Shown piece by piece: positions 43,750 through 54,142 of a stretch of 64,000 nucleotides of DNA (position 1 is the stretch's first letter; each line of letters begins with the position of its first letter). Made by a program: the position numbers and the translations under genes. A model generated the notes under the pieces. That model was not told where the DNA came from and ran no database searches. It worked only from the letters and a program-made list of their open reading frames with translations. Source of the stretch: JAUIIK01 sp963745675 (GTDB lineage: Bacteria; Chloroflexota; Chloroflexia; Thermomicrobiales; CFX8). Location of the stretch: positions 372,001 through 436,000 of the forward strand of contig CAVUYM010000018.1 in assembly GCA_963745675.1 (NCBI GenBank), written 5' to 3'.

Positions 43750-44643
43750 TCAATTCGAAGTTCGGTCCAGGCTTTCAAAATCTTCTAGATGTAGACCGTA
43801 GTGAAACTCCGTCGCGCCGATGCCGGCTGATCGGGTTGCGAACGCCGACGTACGAATCAATTCTCGAAGTTCCGCATAGCGGCCTTGTTGGTAAGCCTGA
43901 ATCTCATCGAGATCCTGATCGCTCATCGCTTCGACGCGCGCTTCGTTCCACTCATTGATGTTGTTGCCGTCCTCGCCGGGCCACTTGCCCGGGCGATCCT
44001 GCTCCAACTCTCGCGTCAGGTCGATCGCGGCCTGTTGCCAATGTCCCAGGTGCGCAATGAGATCTTTGCCGGACCAGATGCCGACCGAGTTCGCCTTTAG
44101 AAGATCAGCAGGGTCTATCGATTCAACGAGCGCGAGAAATGCCTGATGAGAGGCATCCATCGTCGATAGCAATTCCTCGCGCTCTTCGTCAGAGAGCGGC
44201 ACAAATGGCTTGACGTGGCGGAAGTCGGGGTAGTGACCACGATAGTGCTCGCGCGTAAGACCGAAAAGGATATTCTCCCGATCGCTCTCGGTATCACTAT
44301 AAGAATCGACCAGCTTCTGATGGCAACTTTCCCAGAAATCCATCGCCTCGGAAAGAGACAGGTCGGAATGATCTGCAACGCGCTGCTCGTTGAATGTGTT
44401 GCCATCGATACCGTCAGGAATCCATGATTCTGGTCGCCCAGCCGCGAGGTCTTCGATGATCCGTGCTCCCTCGGACTCCCAGTCTGCGATGTGAATGACG
44501 AGATCTTTGCCAGACCAGATACCGACACGATTTGGGCGTAGCATCGACGCTTCGTCGATCTCTTCGACGTACTGCCGGGCTGACGCATACGATTCGTCTG
44601 CGATGTTGATGGCCATTTCCCGCTCTGAGGAACTCTCTGACAT
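43750..44643 (-). CDS. Tandem DinB-like protein (two domains)
   Basis: A 297-residue protein made of two DinB/ClbS-type domains. The repeats are obvious: VGIWSGKDLVIHIADWE then FNEQRVADHSDLSLSEAM in the first half, and VGIWSGKDLIAHLGHWQQ then INEWNEARVEAMSDQDLDEI in the second. The second repeat ends shortly after EFHYGLHLEDFE. Relatives include ClbS-like colibactin cyclopropane hydrolases and metal-dependent transferases, but no specific reaction is supported. ATG at 44643 follows GGGAG. Convergent with clpX. Confidence 0.8.
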   Translation of the reverse strand: MSESSSEREMAINIADESYASARQYVEEIDEASMLRPNRVGIWSGKDLVIHIADWESEGARIIEDLAAGRPESWIPDGIDGNTFNEQRVADHSDLSLSEAMDFWESCHQKLVDSYSDTESDRENILFGLTREHYRGHYPDFRHVKPFVPLSDEEREELLSTMDASHQAFLALVESIDPADLLKANSVGIWSGKDLIAHLGHWQQAAIDLTRELEQDRPGKWPGEDGNNINEWNEARVEAMSDQDLDEIQAYQQGRYAELRELIRTSAFATRSAGIGATEFHYGLHLEDFESLDRTSN

Positions 44644-44745
44644 GCTTGCGGCTCCCTTAACTATGATGATCCGGGTGATCAGGCCGCTCAACGACTAGGA
44701 TTCAATCCGTTAGAGCGGTACGCAATCGACGAAAGAATATGCTTG

Positions 44746-45765
44746 ATGTTAGCGCATGAAATGGCGGTTGAGCGAGTCTCCTCAGAACAGATTGGCTGGG
44801 CGACGACCGCATCGCTGCGAACGATAGAAGGAGAACGTCTCTTACCGAAGGGCGGCGTCATTACCGAGGCCGTCTTTTCGCGCTGGGGCGAGCTGCCTGG
44901 AGGGATGCTCCATCTCATCGAATTGGAACCCGGCGATCTTCACGAGAATATCGCCGGACGCAGAGTGTCCGAAGCCGTTTGTGGACGAGGACTGATGATC
45001 GATGGTCCCTTCAATAGCCGCTTCAACCTCAACGCTGCCCACAAGGGACTGCTCGTCATCGACCCGGATCGCGTGCACGAGCTAAACGCCGTCGGTAGTC
45101 TTTCGCTATTCACGCGGTTCACCGATCAGGCGGTCGTCAGGGAACAAACGGTGGCGGGTGTGAAAGCTACGCCAATCGTCGTTCCTGAAGCGGACGTCGA
45201 GCAGATCGAAGCAATAGCCGCCCGCAATGGAGAGCCGATTGTCGATGTCTTATCGTTCCTCCCGCGTCGCACAGCCGTCGTTGCGACAGAGTCGTTGCAC
45301 CCCAAATTGAGAGAATCGTTTGAAGCGCGAGTCCGTAGCAAGTTAGCCTGGTATGGCTCATCTGATTGTCAGTTTGCGTACGTCGATGCTGACGAGAGTC
45401 AGGTGGCAAGCGCGTTGGGAGCGGCATTTGATGCTGGCGCAGATCTGATCATGGCAGCGGGAGGCAATACGCTCGATCCGCTGGATCCTATTCTTCGAGC
45501 CCTACCGGCGCTCGGTGCAACGATGGTGCACTTTGGTGCGCCCGCTGATCCCGGCAGCATGTTCTGGGTGGCTGAGTGCGCAGGACGGCCAATATTCAAC
45601 CTGGCATCATGCTCAATGTACAGCGAAGCGACGGTCATCGATCTGATGTTGCCGCTCGTTTTTGCCGGGCGCACGATCGTACCCGATGACGTGCGCCGGC
45701 TCGGCTATGGCGGGCTGCTTGAAGACGACATGACATTCCGTTTCCCTCGCTATGATGCGGAGTGA
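44746..45765 (+). CDS. Molybdopterin-binding (MoCF-domain) protein
   Basis: A 339-residue protein of the molybdopterin-binding family seen beside molybdenum hydroxylases. The C-terminal MoCF fold contains DLIMAAGGNTLDPLDPILRAL and ATMVHFGAPADPGSMFWVAE, then FNLASCSMYSEATVIDLML. The N-terminal 170 residues form a separate domain (LLPKGGVITEAVFSRWGELP). Most likely it handles the cofactor rather than acting as MoeA or MogA. The nearest Mo enzyme in the window is 27 kb away. ATG 44746 follows an in-frame TTG at 44743; the Shine-Dalgarno match is weak. Confidence 0.82.
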   Translation: MLAHEMAVERVSSEQIGWATTASLRTIEGERLLPKGGVITEAVFSRWGELPGGMLHLIELEPGDLHENIAGRRVSEAVCGRGLMIDGPFNSRFNLNAAHKGLLVIDPDRVHELNAVGSLSLFTRFTDQAVVREQTVAGVKATPIVVPEADVEQIEAIAARNGEPIVDVLSFLPRRTAVVATESLHPKLRESFEARVRSKLAWYGSSDCQFAYVDADESQVASALGAAFDAGADLIMAAGGNTLDPLDPILRALPALGATMVHFGAPADPGSMFWVAECAGRPIFNLASCSMYSEATVIDLMLPLVFAGRTIVPDDVRRLGYGGLLEDDMTFRFPRYDAE

Positions 45766-45854
45766 TTCCTCTGAGCGGTGCTACGATCCAGAAGTAAGCG
45801 GCTTGCAAATTCGAATGGCTTGAAACTCGTAGATGGAAATGAAGGAGAGACCAG

Positions 45855-47228
45855 ATGGCAGGGCTGAAGCACATCGTAGGCGGCACGATTGTCACGACGG
45901 ACGGGCCGGTACAGGCAGATATCGTCGTTCATGACGGCCGAATTTCCACGATTTCGATGGATGCAGGAGATCGAGAAGACGCTGAGATCATAGATGCGTC
46001 AGGACTCATCGTCGTTCCCGGTGGCGTAGACGTCCACACTCACTTTCGCGTACCTGATCCGCGCATGGTGGAAGGGTTTGATACCGGCTCTCAGGCTGCC
46101 CTTGCGGGAGGCGTTACGACGGCGATCGAGATGCCTCAGGCAGCCCCAACCGCCACATCCGGGGAAGTGGTCCGCGAGAAAAAGAAGCTGGTTGGCGAGC
46201 AAGCCCGAATCGATATCGCGCTCTGGGGTGGTGTCATCGGCCAGTCTCTTCAGGATCTTCAGGACATGATCGATGAGGGCGTTGTCGCCATGAAGGCCTT
46301 CATGCCTGCTTCGAGCCCGTCCTTCCCGCACATCGATGACGCGACTATGCTCGAAGTGTTTGAGTTCCTTTCTGACAGCGACATCCCATTCGGGTTGCAT
46401 TGCGAGAGTGACAGCTTGCTCCAGGCCGGCATCGCTCGGATGCAGGCGGCCGGCCGCATCGATGCATTGGCCCATGCAGAAAGTCGCCCTGCGCTAGTCG
46501 AGACGGAAGCGATCCACCGCGCGATCTTCTTTGCCGAAGCGACGGGCGGTCGACTGTATGTCTGTCACTGTGCGACGCCTGAAGGGCTGCAACTCATCCG
46601 CGATGCTCGCACTCGGGGGGTGTGGGTCGATGTCGAAACCTGCCCGCAGTATCTGCTGCTCGATCTGAGCGATCTTGAAGCTCAGGGCCCCTGGGGGCGC
46701 TGCGCACCGGCGATCAGATCTCGCGAAGAAGTGGAGGAAATCTGGGAAGGCGTAATCGATGGAACGATTGACGTCATTTCGTCAGACCATGCGCCCTATA
46801 CCGTAGAGGAAAAGAAACCCGGCGAAACGAACATCTGGGATTCGCCGCTCGGCTGCAACATGATCCAGACGATGTATCCCGGCGTGCTCGACGAGATGCT
46901 CAACCGGCGCGAACTAGAGCTGAACCAATTTGTCGAGCTAAGCGCGGCTGGTCCCTCAAAGATCTTTGGACTTTACCCACGCAAAGGTGCAATTCAAGTC
47001 GGCTCAGATGCCGATCTGGCGTTCTACGATCTGGATCGCTCGTGGACCGTGCGAGGCGCTGAAATGCTCCATCGCAACAAGTGGACACCGTTCGAGGGCA
47101 AAACGATAGGCGTGTCGGTCGTCAAGACGATGGTGCGCGGCGAGATGCGATTCGATATTGACTCGGGCATTATTGGCGATGCGGGAACGGGCATGTTCCT
47201 GAGCCGGGGCTACGGTGCGCAAAGCTAA
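45855..47228 (+). CDS. Dihydroorotase/allantoinase-family amidohydrolase
   Basis: Cyclic amidohydrolase (457 aa). Metal ligands are in VDVHTHFRVP (HxH), the carboxylated Lys in VAMKAFMPASSP, His in GLHCESDS and VCHCATPEGL, and the Asp in ISSDHAPYT. This is the allantoinase/hydantoinase/dihydroorotase type I fold; the Cys after the third His (VCHCA) and the lack of pyr neighbours argue against a housekeeping dihydroorotase. AAGGAG precedes the ATG. It is first of a run of catabolic-looking genes with the next hydrolase 18 bases away. Confidence 0.88.
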   Translation: MAGLKHIVGGTIVTTDGPVQADIVVHDGRISTISMDAGDREDAEIIDASGLIVVPGGVDVHTHFRVPDPRMVEGFDTGSQAALAGGVTTAIEMPQAAPTATSGEVVREKKKLVGEQARIDIALWGGVIGQSLQDLQDMIDEGVVAMKAFMPASSPSFPHIDDATMLEVFEFLSDSDIPFGLHCESDSLLQAGIARMQAAGRIDALAHAESRPALVETEAIHRAIFFAEATGGRLYVCHCATPEGLQLIRDARTRGVWVDVETCPQYLLLDLSDLEAQGPWGRCAPAIRSREEVEEIWEGVIDGTIDVISSDHAPYTVEEKKPGETNIWDSPLGCNMIQTMYPGVLDEMLNRRELELNQFVELSAAGPSKIFGLYPRKGAIQVGSDADLAFYDLDRSWTVRGAEMLHRNKWTPFEGKTIGVSVVKTMVRGEMRFDIDSGIIGDAGTGMFLSRGYGAQS

Positions 47229-47246
47229 ACGGACAGGGCTGACTGC

Positions 47247-48864
47247 ATGGCAGTAACAACGCTGCGAGGCGGAACCATCTTCGATGGTCTGGGCAATCCA
47301 GGCGTCGTTGGCAATCTGGTCATAAGTGACGACCGGATCCTCGAGCTGGGGCCGAGAACAATGCCACAAGGGCACATCATCGATGTGACCGGCCTCGCCG
47401 TCTCACCGGGATTCGTTGACACGCATAGCCACTGCGACCTTACCGGGATCTCCGATCGGCAGGTTAGCCCGAAGCTACGACAGGGCATCACGACCGACCT
47501 GCTGGGCCAGGATGGGTTTTCCGAGGCACCGATAAAGGCTGCTGACGTCGATCAGTGGCGGACTCATCTCGCTGGTCTCAATGACGATCCCGATCTCGAA
47601 TGGACCTGGCGCAGCTTCGGCGAGTACTTCCGCCTGCTGAACGGCTCAGCGATAAATTTCGCCTGTATGGTCGGGTCATGGAACCGTACGGCTTCACGCT
47701 ATGGGGATGGCTGACCGGCAGCCGACGCGCGAAGAGCTCACCAGGATGCAGATCCTCGTTGGCGAGGCGATCCAGAATGGCGCGTGTGGCTTCTCAACCG
47801 GCTTGATCTACACGCCGGCCGTTTACTGCGACACGAACGAACTGATGGAACTCGGGCGCGTCGTCTCCCGGCATCAGTCGTTCATGGTCTATCACATGCG
47901 TTTCGAGGGCGAACGGGTGCTCGATGGCATCCGCGAGGTTGTGACGGTCGGTCTCATGACTGGCGCTTCGCAGCACATCTCGCACTTCAAGGCACGCGGG
48001 CGCGATGCCTGGGGAAACTCGTCGAAAATGGTCGAGGCGATCAATCAGGCGCGGGAAGACGGCGTCGATCTGACAGCCGATCAATACCCGTACACTGCCG
48101 GCTCGACGATGCTGGGGGCGCTCTTGCCCCCCTGGGTCCATTCCAGAGGCGTCGATGGACTCAATGCCTGGCTTCGTGACGACGACATGAGTCTCCAAAT
48201 CAAGACGGAGATCGAAGGCGGCCGGGCGGACTGGGAATCGAGCATCGCCGCCAGCGGCTGGGAATCGATTCAGATCGCCGGAGTCCGGACCGATGCCAAC
48301 CAGTGGGCTGTCGGTAAACGTATACCGGAAGTCGCGGCGGAATGGAATGTCGACGCCTACACGGCAATGGTGCGGTTGTTACTCGAGGAGAACCACGCAG
48401 TTTCGATGATTCTGCACATGATGGATGAGGCCGACGTCCAGACGTTGCTGGTACAGCCCTGGCTGATGCACGCGACTGACGGGTTGATGGGCGGGACGCC
48501 GCATCCGCGCACCTATGGGACATATCCCAGAGTACTTGGACACTACACACGCGACCTCAAACTGATGCCGATCGAAGAAGCTATTCGTAAGATGACGTCA
48601 CTACCGGCATGGCGCTGCGGTCTCGCAGACCGTGGCGTGCTGCGTCCTGGAGCATTCGCCGATATCACTATCTTCAACCCGGACACAGTCATCGATACGT
48701 CAACGTACGCTGATCCCGTTCAGTTCCCGATCGGGATAGAGCATGTATTCGTCAACGGTTTCCATGCCGTTTCCGGTGGCAGAGAGACTGGATATCTTGG
48801 AGGCAGAGCGCTGCGACGCGAGGTTCCCGCTCCGGGAACAACGCGACCAACGTACACGCACTAG
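47247..48864 (+). CDS. N-acyl-D-amino-acid deacylase family amidohydrolase, one frame break
   Basis: About 538 residues, D-aminoacylase-type. N-terminal strand and HxH: FVDTHSHCDLTG, then TTDLLGQDGFSEAP. The frame changes near 47671 (ACMVG then HGTVRLHAMGMADRQPT); the second part carries STGLIYTPAVYCDTNEL, HISHFKARGRDAWGNS and the Asp region MHATDGLMGG, and ends with the composite beta-domain (LRPGAFADITIFNPDTVID). It likely deacylates D-amino acids or opens related cyclic amides, downstream of the dihydroorotase-like enzyme. The real substrate is unknown. Confidence 0.85.
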
Positions 48865-48883
48865 AGCGTAAGGAATGACGCTG

Positions 48884-50652
48884 ATGACCACGACTCGTAA
48901 GCCCGAGGATCTGGCAGCTCCGATCACGAAGATCGAAGTCGGAGAAACGGCGGAAGCGTTCGTCGAAGCCCTGGTCGCTCAGGGGGTCGATTGTCTCTTC
49001 TTGAATCCCGGGACGGATACGTTTCCCGTTCAAGAAGCCATTCGCAAGATCGAGGAGCAGGGAAGGACCGCGCCGCGTGTCGTGCTCTGCCTCTTCGAGA
49101 TCGTCGCGCTTGCGGCCGCCCACGGATACTACGCCGCAACCGGCCGACCTCAGGCGGTGCTGGTGCATGTCGATGTTGGCACGCAGAATCTGGGCAGCAT
49201 GCTCCACAACGCCCAACGCGGACGGGCGGCGGTCGTCATTGCCGCTGGTCGCGCGCCCTACACAAGCGATCCGATGGAGCGTGGTAGCCGCTCTTCCTAC
49301 ATCCACTGGTTACAGGAGCAACTCGACCAGCACGGGATCGTCCGCAACTACACGAAATGGGACTACGAGCTACGCCGGGCAGATCAGGTCGGGGAAGTCG
49401 TCAATCGCGCCTTCCAGATTGCAGCAAGTGATCCGCCGGGACCTGTCTATATGACGCTGCCTCGAGAACTTTTGATGGATCAAGTGGAGCAGCCAAATCT
49501 CTATTCGCCGGAACGTCACAGGCCCGCGAAGTTCGGCGACGGCGGCCGAGAAGCTCTCGAACTAGCCGCCGACTGGTTGATTGCCGCGAACGATCCGCTG
49601 GTATTGACGGCAGATGTTGGGAAAGAACCCGAACGGCTACGTCGCGCTTCAGTCGCTATGCGAACGACTGGCGATACCAGTTGTCGAATGGCGCAATCGC
49701 GCAAATTTCCCCGGCGACCATCCACTCCACCAGGGCTACGATGCGACCGAACTGACGGAGAAGGCGGACGTCATCCTGGTCGTCGACCACGATGTGCCCT
49801 ATATCCCAACGACAACGACATTGCGGCGCGATGCTCGCATCATCCAGATCGATATTGATCCGGTGAAGGAACGTATCCCGCTCTGGACCTATCCGATTGA
49901 CCTACCGATCAAAGCAAACAGCGCGCTCGCTCTCGAACAACTCAATGAGATCATCGCCGGAAGAGCAATCGAAGAACGGGCAGCGGAGATCGAAGCACGC
50001 CGCACTCGCCTTGCTGAGAGGCACGAACGCCAGCGGGACGACTGGCGCAACGTCAGCTCTCTCTGACGGTGACGGCGAAGACATTACGCCAACGTGGTTG
50101 GGCTACTGCCTGGGCCAGCTCGGTACAGAACATGACGACCTGATCGTTGTCGATGAGATGGTCACGAGCAATGCGCATGTCTGGCGACAGTTTCCGGTTT
50201 CGCGTCCTGAAAGCTGGTATGTCAGCGGTGGTTCCGGGCTCGGTTGGGGTCTCGGTGCCGGGTTGGGCATGAAGTTGGCGCGCCCCGATCAGCAGGTATT
50301 GTCGCTTGTCGGTGACGGATCATTCGTCTTCGGAGCACCAACGGCGGCGTTGTGGGCGATGCAGGTGCAAAACGCGCCGGTGATGGTCGTGATCTTCAAC
50401 AACGCCTGCTACAACGCGACCAAGAGCCCGCTCGTTGCTTCATACCCCGAAGGTTTTTCAGTCTCGACCGAGAAATTCGTAGGCGTCGATCTTGCGCCGC
50501 CACCGCGCTACGACATCATTGCCGAAGCTGTCGGTGGCTATGGCGAGCAGGTCTCAGATCCCGGTGAATTGCTCGCGGCTCTTCAACGTGGTCTCGAATC
50601 AGTCAGAAATGGCACGACGGCGGTCATCGACGTTCAGCTACGTCGCCCGTAG
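48884..50652 (+). CDS. Thiamine-pyrophosphate enzyme (acetolactate synthase-like), two frame breaks
   Basis: About 588 residues of the ThDP decarboxylase/ligase superfamily. The Pyr domain begins VGETAEAFVEALVAQGVDCLF and has the catalytic Glu in LCLFEIVALAAAHGYYAATG; the central domain contains KADVILVVDHDVPYIPT; the PP domain has the ThDP motif SLVGDGSFVFGAPTAALWAM with NNACYNA. Breaks lie near 49617 and 50055. ATG 48884 is chosen for the AGGA eight bases upstream; ATG 48875 is an alternative. It differs from acetolactate synthase in context, having no regulatory subunit, and belongs to the catabolic 'thiamine pyrophosphate-requiring' subgroup. Confidence 0.85.
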
Positions 50653-52114
50653 GCGCCGCAGAACGCTTCTGGCGGCGTGATAGCCTGCCATCCCATGGAC
50701 ACCACCACCAGGTGGCGTTGACGCGGAACAGAGGAAGATCTGAGGGTCTGGCGTGGTGTAGGGGTCCCATCTGATTGCGGGCCGGGCGATGAGTTGTGTC
50801 AGATTGTTCGCCCCGGCGCTTATGTCGCCACCGATGTAGTTGGGGTTGTAGTTTTCCATTTCGACACTGTTCATATGACTCCGGGCGATGATGCGCGTTC
50901 GGAATCCAGGCGCAAAACGCTCGATCTGCTGTTCGATTGGTTCGGTCATATCGACGGTCGAACCGGATGGCGTGTGGCAATAGACCCAGGCTGTGTGCTT
51001 GCCAGCGGGCGCGCGGCTCGCGTCAAAGAGGCTGGGCTGGGCCACGAGCACAAACGGCTTTGCCGGATGGTGCCCGGACATCACCGCCCGCTCGGCGGCA
51101 GCGACTTCTTCAAGCGTACCCCCAACATGGACCGTTCCCGCCTGTTTGCAAGCATCCGCCAGCCACGGTATCGGACCGGAGAGGGCGTAATCGATCTTGA
51201 AGACTCCCGGGCCGTACTTGTAGCGCTCGAGTCTGTCGCCTGTACAGCCCTCCAAGCCGTTCTCCGGCAATGTCCAGCATCTGGCGCGGTGTCGTGTCGA
51301 AAACGATCGAACGCGAGTCGTGGTAATTCGCTCATAGACGTTACGTTCATATTCGTTTCCAATTCGCCGCCCAGTGCCCGGTAATAGATCGCCAGCGCGT
51401 CGACCAGAGATTGCGACCCACCCTTCGGAAACGGCCAGCCAAATGCGTGACCGGCCGCCAGCAGGGTCAACGCAAAGGCTGAAGTTCCCGGTCGATCCAG
51501 GGCCAGTACGGAATGGGCACCCATGCCAGCGAACAGCGCCCGTCCGCGCGGACCTACGAATCGGCTCCGTGGCGGTCGCTTCTGCCGATCGTATGCCACG
51601 CAGACCAAATTGGATCAGCGCCTTCGATGGAAGTTGCGGTCGCAGAGGAGCCATCAGTTGCCTGAATAGTGCTTCAGAGCCATCTACCAGCGGTCCGAGT
51701 AGCTTCCGATAGCTGGCAGCATCTGCGCCAAGTTCCGAGGCAGTTTCGTCGACCGACTTGTAGAGCGCGGCGGCGTCACCATCTTCGAGCGGGTGTGCAG
51801 CGAGAACTGGCGGATGTATCCACTCAAGACCGTAGCGCTCAAGCGGCAGTCGACGAAAGAAAGGCGATCCTGCGCCAAGTGGATGAACTGCCGAACAGAC
51901 ATCGTGGAGGAAGCCTGGCTCCGTCAACTCCATCGTCCGAGCGCCACCGCCTATCGTTGCATTGCGCTCGAGTATCAGCGTCTTCGCGCCCGAGGCGGCC
52001 AGTACAATCCCGGCAGCAGAGCCCATTCGGGCCGGAACCGACGATGATCGCGTCGTATTCGCTGCCGGATTGATTCGATCGCCGCCACACGTTCGTTTCC
52101 GTACAATCGTCCAC
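50638..52114 (-). CDS. NAD(P)/FAD-dependent oxidoreductase (phytoene-desaturase-like), frame broken
   Basis: About 490 residues. The FAD-binding motif spans a frame break near 52040: YDAIIVGSGPNG then AAGIVLAASGAKTLILERN. Next come GGGARTMELTEPGFLHDV, further breaks near 51560 and 51270-51300, where FVGPRGRALFAGMGAHSV and FPKGGSQSLVDALAIYYRALGG lie in one frame and RYKYGPGVFKIDYALSG in another, and the C-terminal FAD segment SASTPPGGGVHGMAGYHAAR. The order matches CrtI-like 'phytoene dehydrogenase and related' proteins; carotenoid synthesis is not proven. The start (GTG 52114) is uncertain. It ends 15 bases inside the convergent TPP enzyme gene. Confidence 0.8.
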
Positions 52115-52148
52115 CAGTTGAACCTACGTCCTTTGCTGAAAGGCCATC

Positions 52149-53117
52149 TTGAATCCGCTCGACGTCATCATCGTCCTTGTTGTCGTGGTATCGATGGCCG
52201 CCGGGATCCGACGTGGCTTTCTCGTCGGCATTTACGATGTCCTCCTCGCCATCGTCGGTCTCGCCTTCGCCACGTTGGCTTACGGCGTAGCCGCGTCGAT
52301 ATTTGGAACTTTCCTCGACGCTCGCCCCTCAGCACTCAACCTGATCGGCTTCGTTGCGGCTTACGCCGTCATCGGGATCCCAGGGATGTTGCTCCTGCGG
52401 CCACTAATTCGCAAGTTTCGAACCCTGACCGGAATCATCCCAGGAGCCCATCCTATCGACCGGGCCCTGGGAATTGTTCCTGGCGCACTGCAAGGCATCG
52501 TCGTCGCCTTCGTCTTGGTCCTCGCTTGCGGTTTCTTTACAACTTCGGTCCTCGCCGGTGAATGGCTTGCCGATTCACGCATCGGTTTGCAACTTTACAG
52601 GTCGGGAGCAAACCAGGTTCTCTCAGCCGCAGGGACGGCCGGATTTGATCCTTCAGAGTTCTACGCGCTTACCAGACAGTCGCAACACGGCAGCCACACC
52701 TTGCCATTTCGAGTCAAGGCTGACGATCTTTCAATATCGGTTGGAGACGAGATGGCAATGCTCGATCTCGTCAACGCCGAACGGACGGCTACTGGTGCGC
52801 CGATCCTGGTCCTGGATGCTGAACTAACAGCAGTAGCACGTTTACACGGCATCGAGATGTTCACCGAGGGATACTTTTCCCACGAATCGCCTATCACCGG
52901 CACGCCCTTCGATCGCCTTGACGCGCGCGGTATCAGCTACCGTCTAGCCGGGGAAAACCTCGCTTTTGCACCGGACGTGGAACAAGCCCATACAGGACTC
53001 ATGAATAGTCCCGGCCATCGCGAGAACATACTGGAGCCAGGCTATCGTAGAGTAGGTATCGGCGCAGTCGAATCTGAGACGCATGGAACCATGTACGTCC
53101 AGCTCTTCACTGACTAG
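52149..53117 (+). CDS. CvpA-like membrane domain fused to an extracellular CAP/SCP domain
   Basis: A 322-residue two-domain protein. Residues 1-160 form a four-helix CvpA-type region (VIIVLVVVVSMAAGIRRGFLVG, later LNLIGFVAAYAVIGI). After a linker, residues 195-322 are a CAP (SCP/PR1-like) domain: LVNAERTATGAPILVLDAELTAVARLHG, GYFSHESPITGTPFDRL, RLAGENLAFAPD and MNSPGHRENIL, with His and Glu of the CAP cavity. TTG start. The CAP part is presumably outside the membrane. Divergent from the FAD oxidoreductase. Confidence 0.85.
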   Translation: MNPLDVIIVLVVVVSMAAGIRRGFLVGIYDVLLAIVGLAFATLAYGVAASIFGTFLDARPSALNLIGFVAAYAVIGIPGMLLLRPLIRKFRTLTGIIPGAHPIDRALGIVPGALQGIVVAFVLVLACGFFTTSVLAGEWLADSRIGLQLYRSGANQVLSAAGTAGFDPSEFYALTRQSQHGSHTLPFRVKADDLSISVGDEMAMLDLVNAERTATGAPILVLDAELTAVARLHGIEMFTEGYFSHESPITGTPFDRLDARGISYRLAGENLAFAPDVEQAHTGLMNSPGHRENILEPGYRRVGIGAVESETHGTMYVQLFTD

Positions 53118-53151
53118 CCGGTTAACATTGCGAGAGAATAGAAGAGGAACT

Positions 53152-54142
53152 ATGCAGATTGTTCTACCGGTCGCGGGGTTCGGAAGCCGCCTGAGACCAC
53201 AAACCTGGAGCAGGCCGAAGCCGCTCGTGACGGTCGCCGGCAAGACGTTGATCGACCACGTCCTGGACAGGCTCGCCGTGCTCAATCCCGAACGGGTCGT
53301 TTTCATTACCGGCTATCTCGGCGATCAAATTGAAGAGCATGTGCGTGAGCACTATGACTTCGAAGCGGTGTTCGTCGAACAAGAAGAAATGCTCGGCCAA
53401 ACTCATGCCCTCCTGCAGGCACGTGAGGCGATAAGCGGGCCAGTCATGGTGCTCTTCCCGGACATGATTTTCGAGGCCGATCTCAGTATCGCTCAATCGA
53501 GCGACGACGACGGAATTCTCTGGGTCATGCCGGTGGAAGATCCAAGTCGTTTCGGCGTCGTTGTCAAGGATGGGGAACGGGTAACACGGCTGGTTGAGAA
53601 GCCGGACGAGCCCATCTCCAACCTCGCCGTCATGGGAATCTACTACTTCCGAGATGCAGAACGTCTGATAGCGACAATCGAGCGCCAGATCGCCTCGGAT
53701 ATCATCACTAAAGGGCGAATACTTTATCGCCGACGCTATCCAGATGCTTATCGACGACGGAGCAGTGTTTACAACGAGCGATGCGACGGTCTGGCAGGAT
53801 GCCGGTACGACCGAAGCGCTGCTCGACACAAACCGCTACCTGTTGGACCGTTCGGAAACTACCGACAGGCACGATGGCGCACTCGTTATCCAGCCTTCGC
53901 TGATCGACTCAACAGCGTCTATCGAAGGCTCCGTCATTGGTCCGTACGCCAGCGTCGGCCCGCACGCCATCGTCTCTGCTTCGATCGTGCGGGATTCGAT
54001 CATCGATGCCGGTTCGTCAGTCCAGAACGTTAACGTCGCACACTCGATCGTTGGCCGTGATGCTGTCGTTCGGGGAGCGTCGCTGGTGCTGAATATTGGC
54101 GACACAAGCGTCGTTGATCTAAGGACTAGCGACGATGCCTGA
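53152..54142 (+). CDS. Sugar-1-phosphate nucleotidyltransferase with left-handed beta-helix, one frame break
   Basis: About 330 residues. The N-terminal transferase domain has VLPVAGFGSRLRPQTWSRPKPL (the pyrophosphorylase signature, here with FGSRLRPQT), then ITGYLGDQIEEHV and LFPDMIFEADL, and VEKPDEP. The frame changes near 53712, after which IADAIQMLIDDGA and WQDAGTTEALLDTN lead into hexapeptide repeats (SLIDSTASIEGSVIGPYASV, SIIDAGSSVQNVNV). Glucose-1-phosphate uridylyl/thymidylyl transfer is the usual role, but the sugar is not identifiable. ATG follows AGAGG. It overlaps prmA by eight bases. Confidence 0.86.

Noticed and set aside
45782..45787. Extended -10 (TGCTACGAT) before the dihydroorotase-like gene and similar TACGAT at 36189
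   Set aside because: The -10 match is weak (TACGAT) and no acceptable -35 lies at 16-18 bases, so neither is listed as a promoter.
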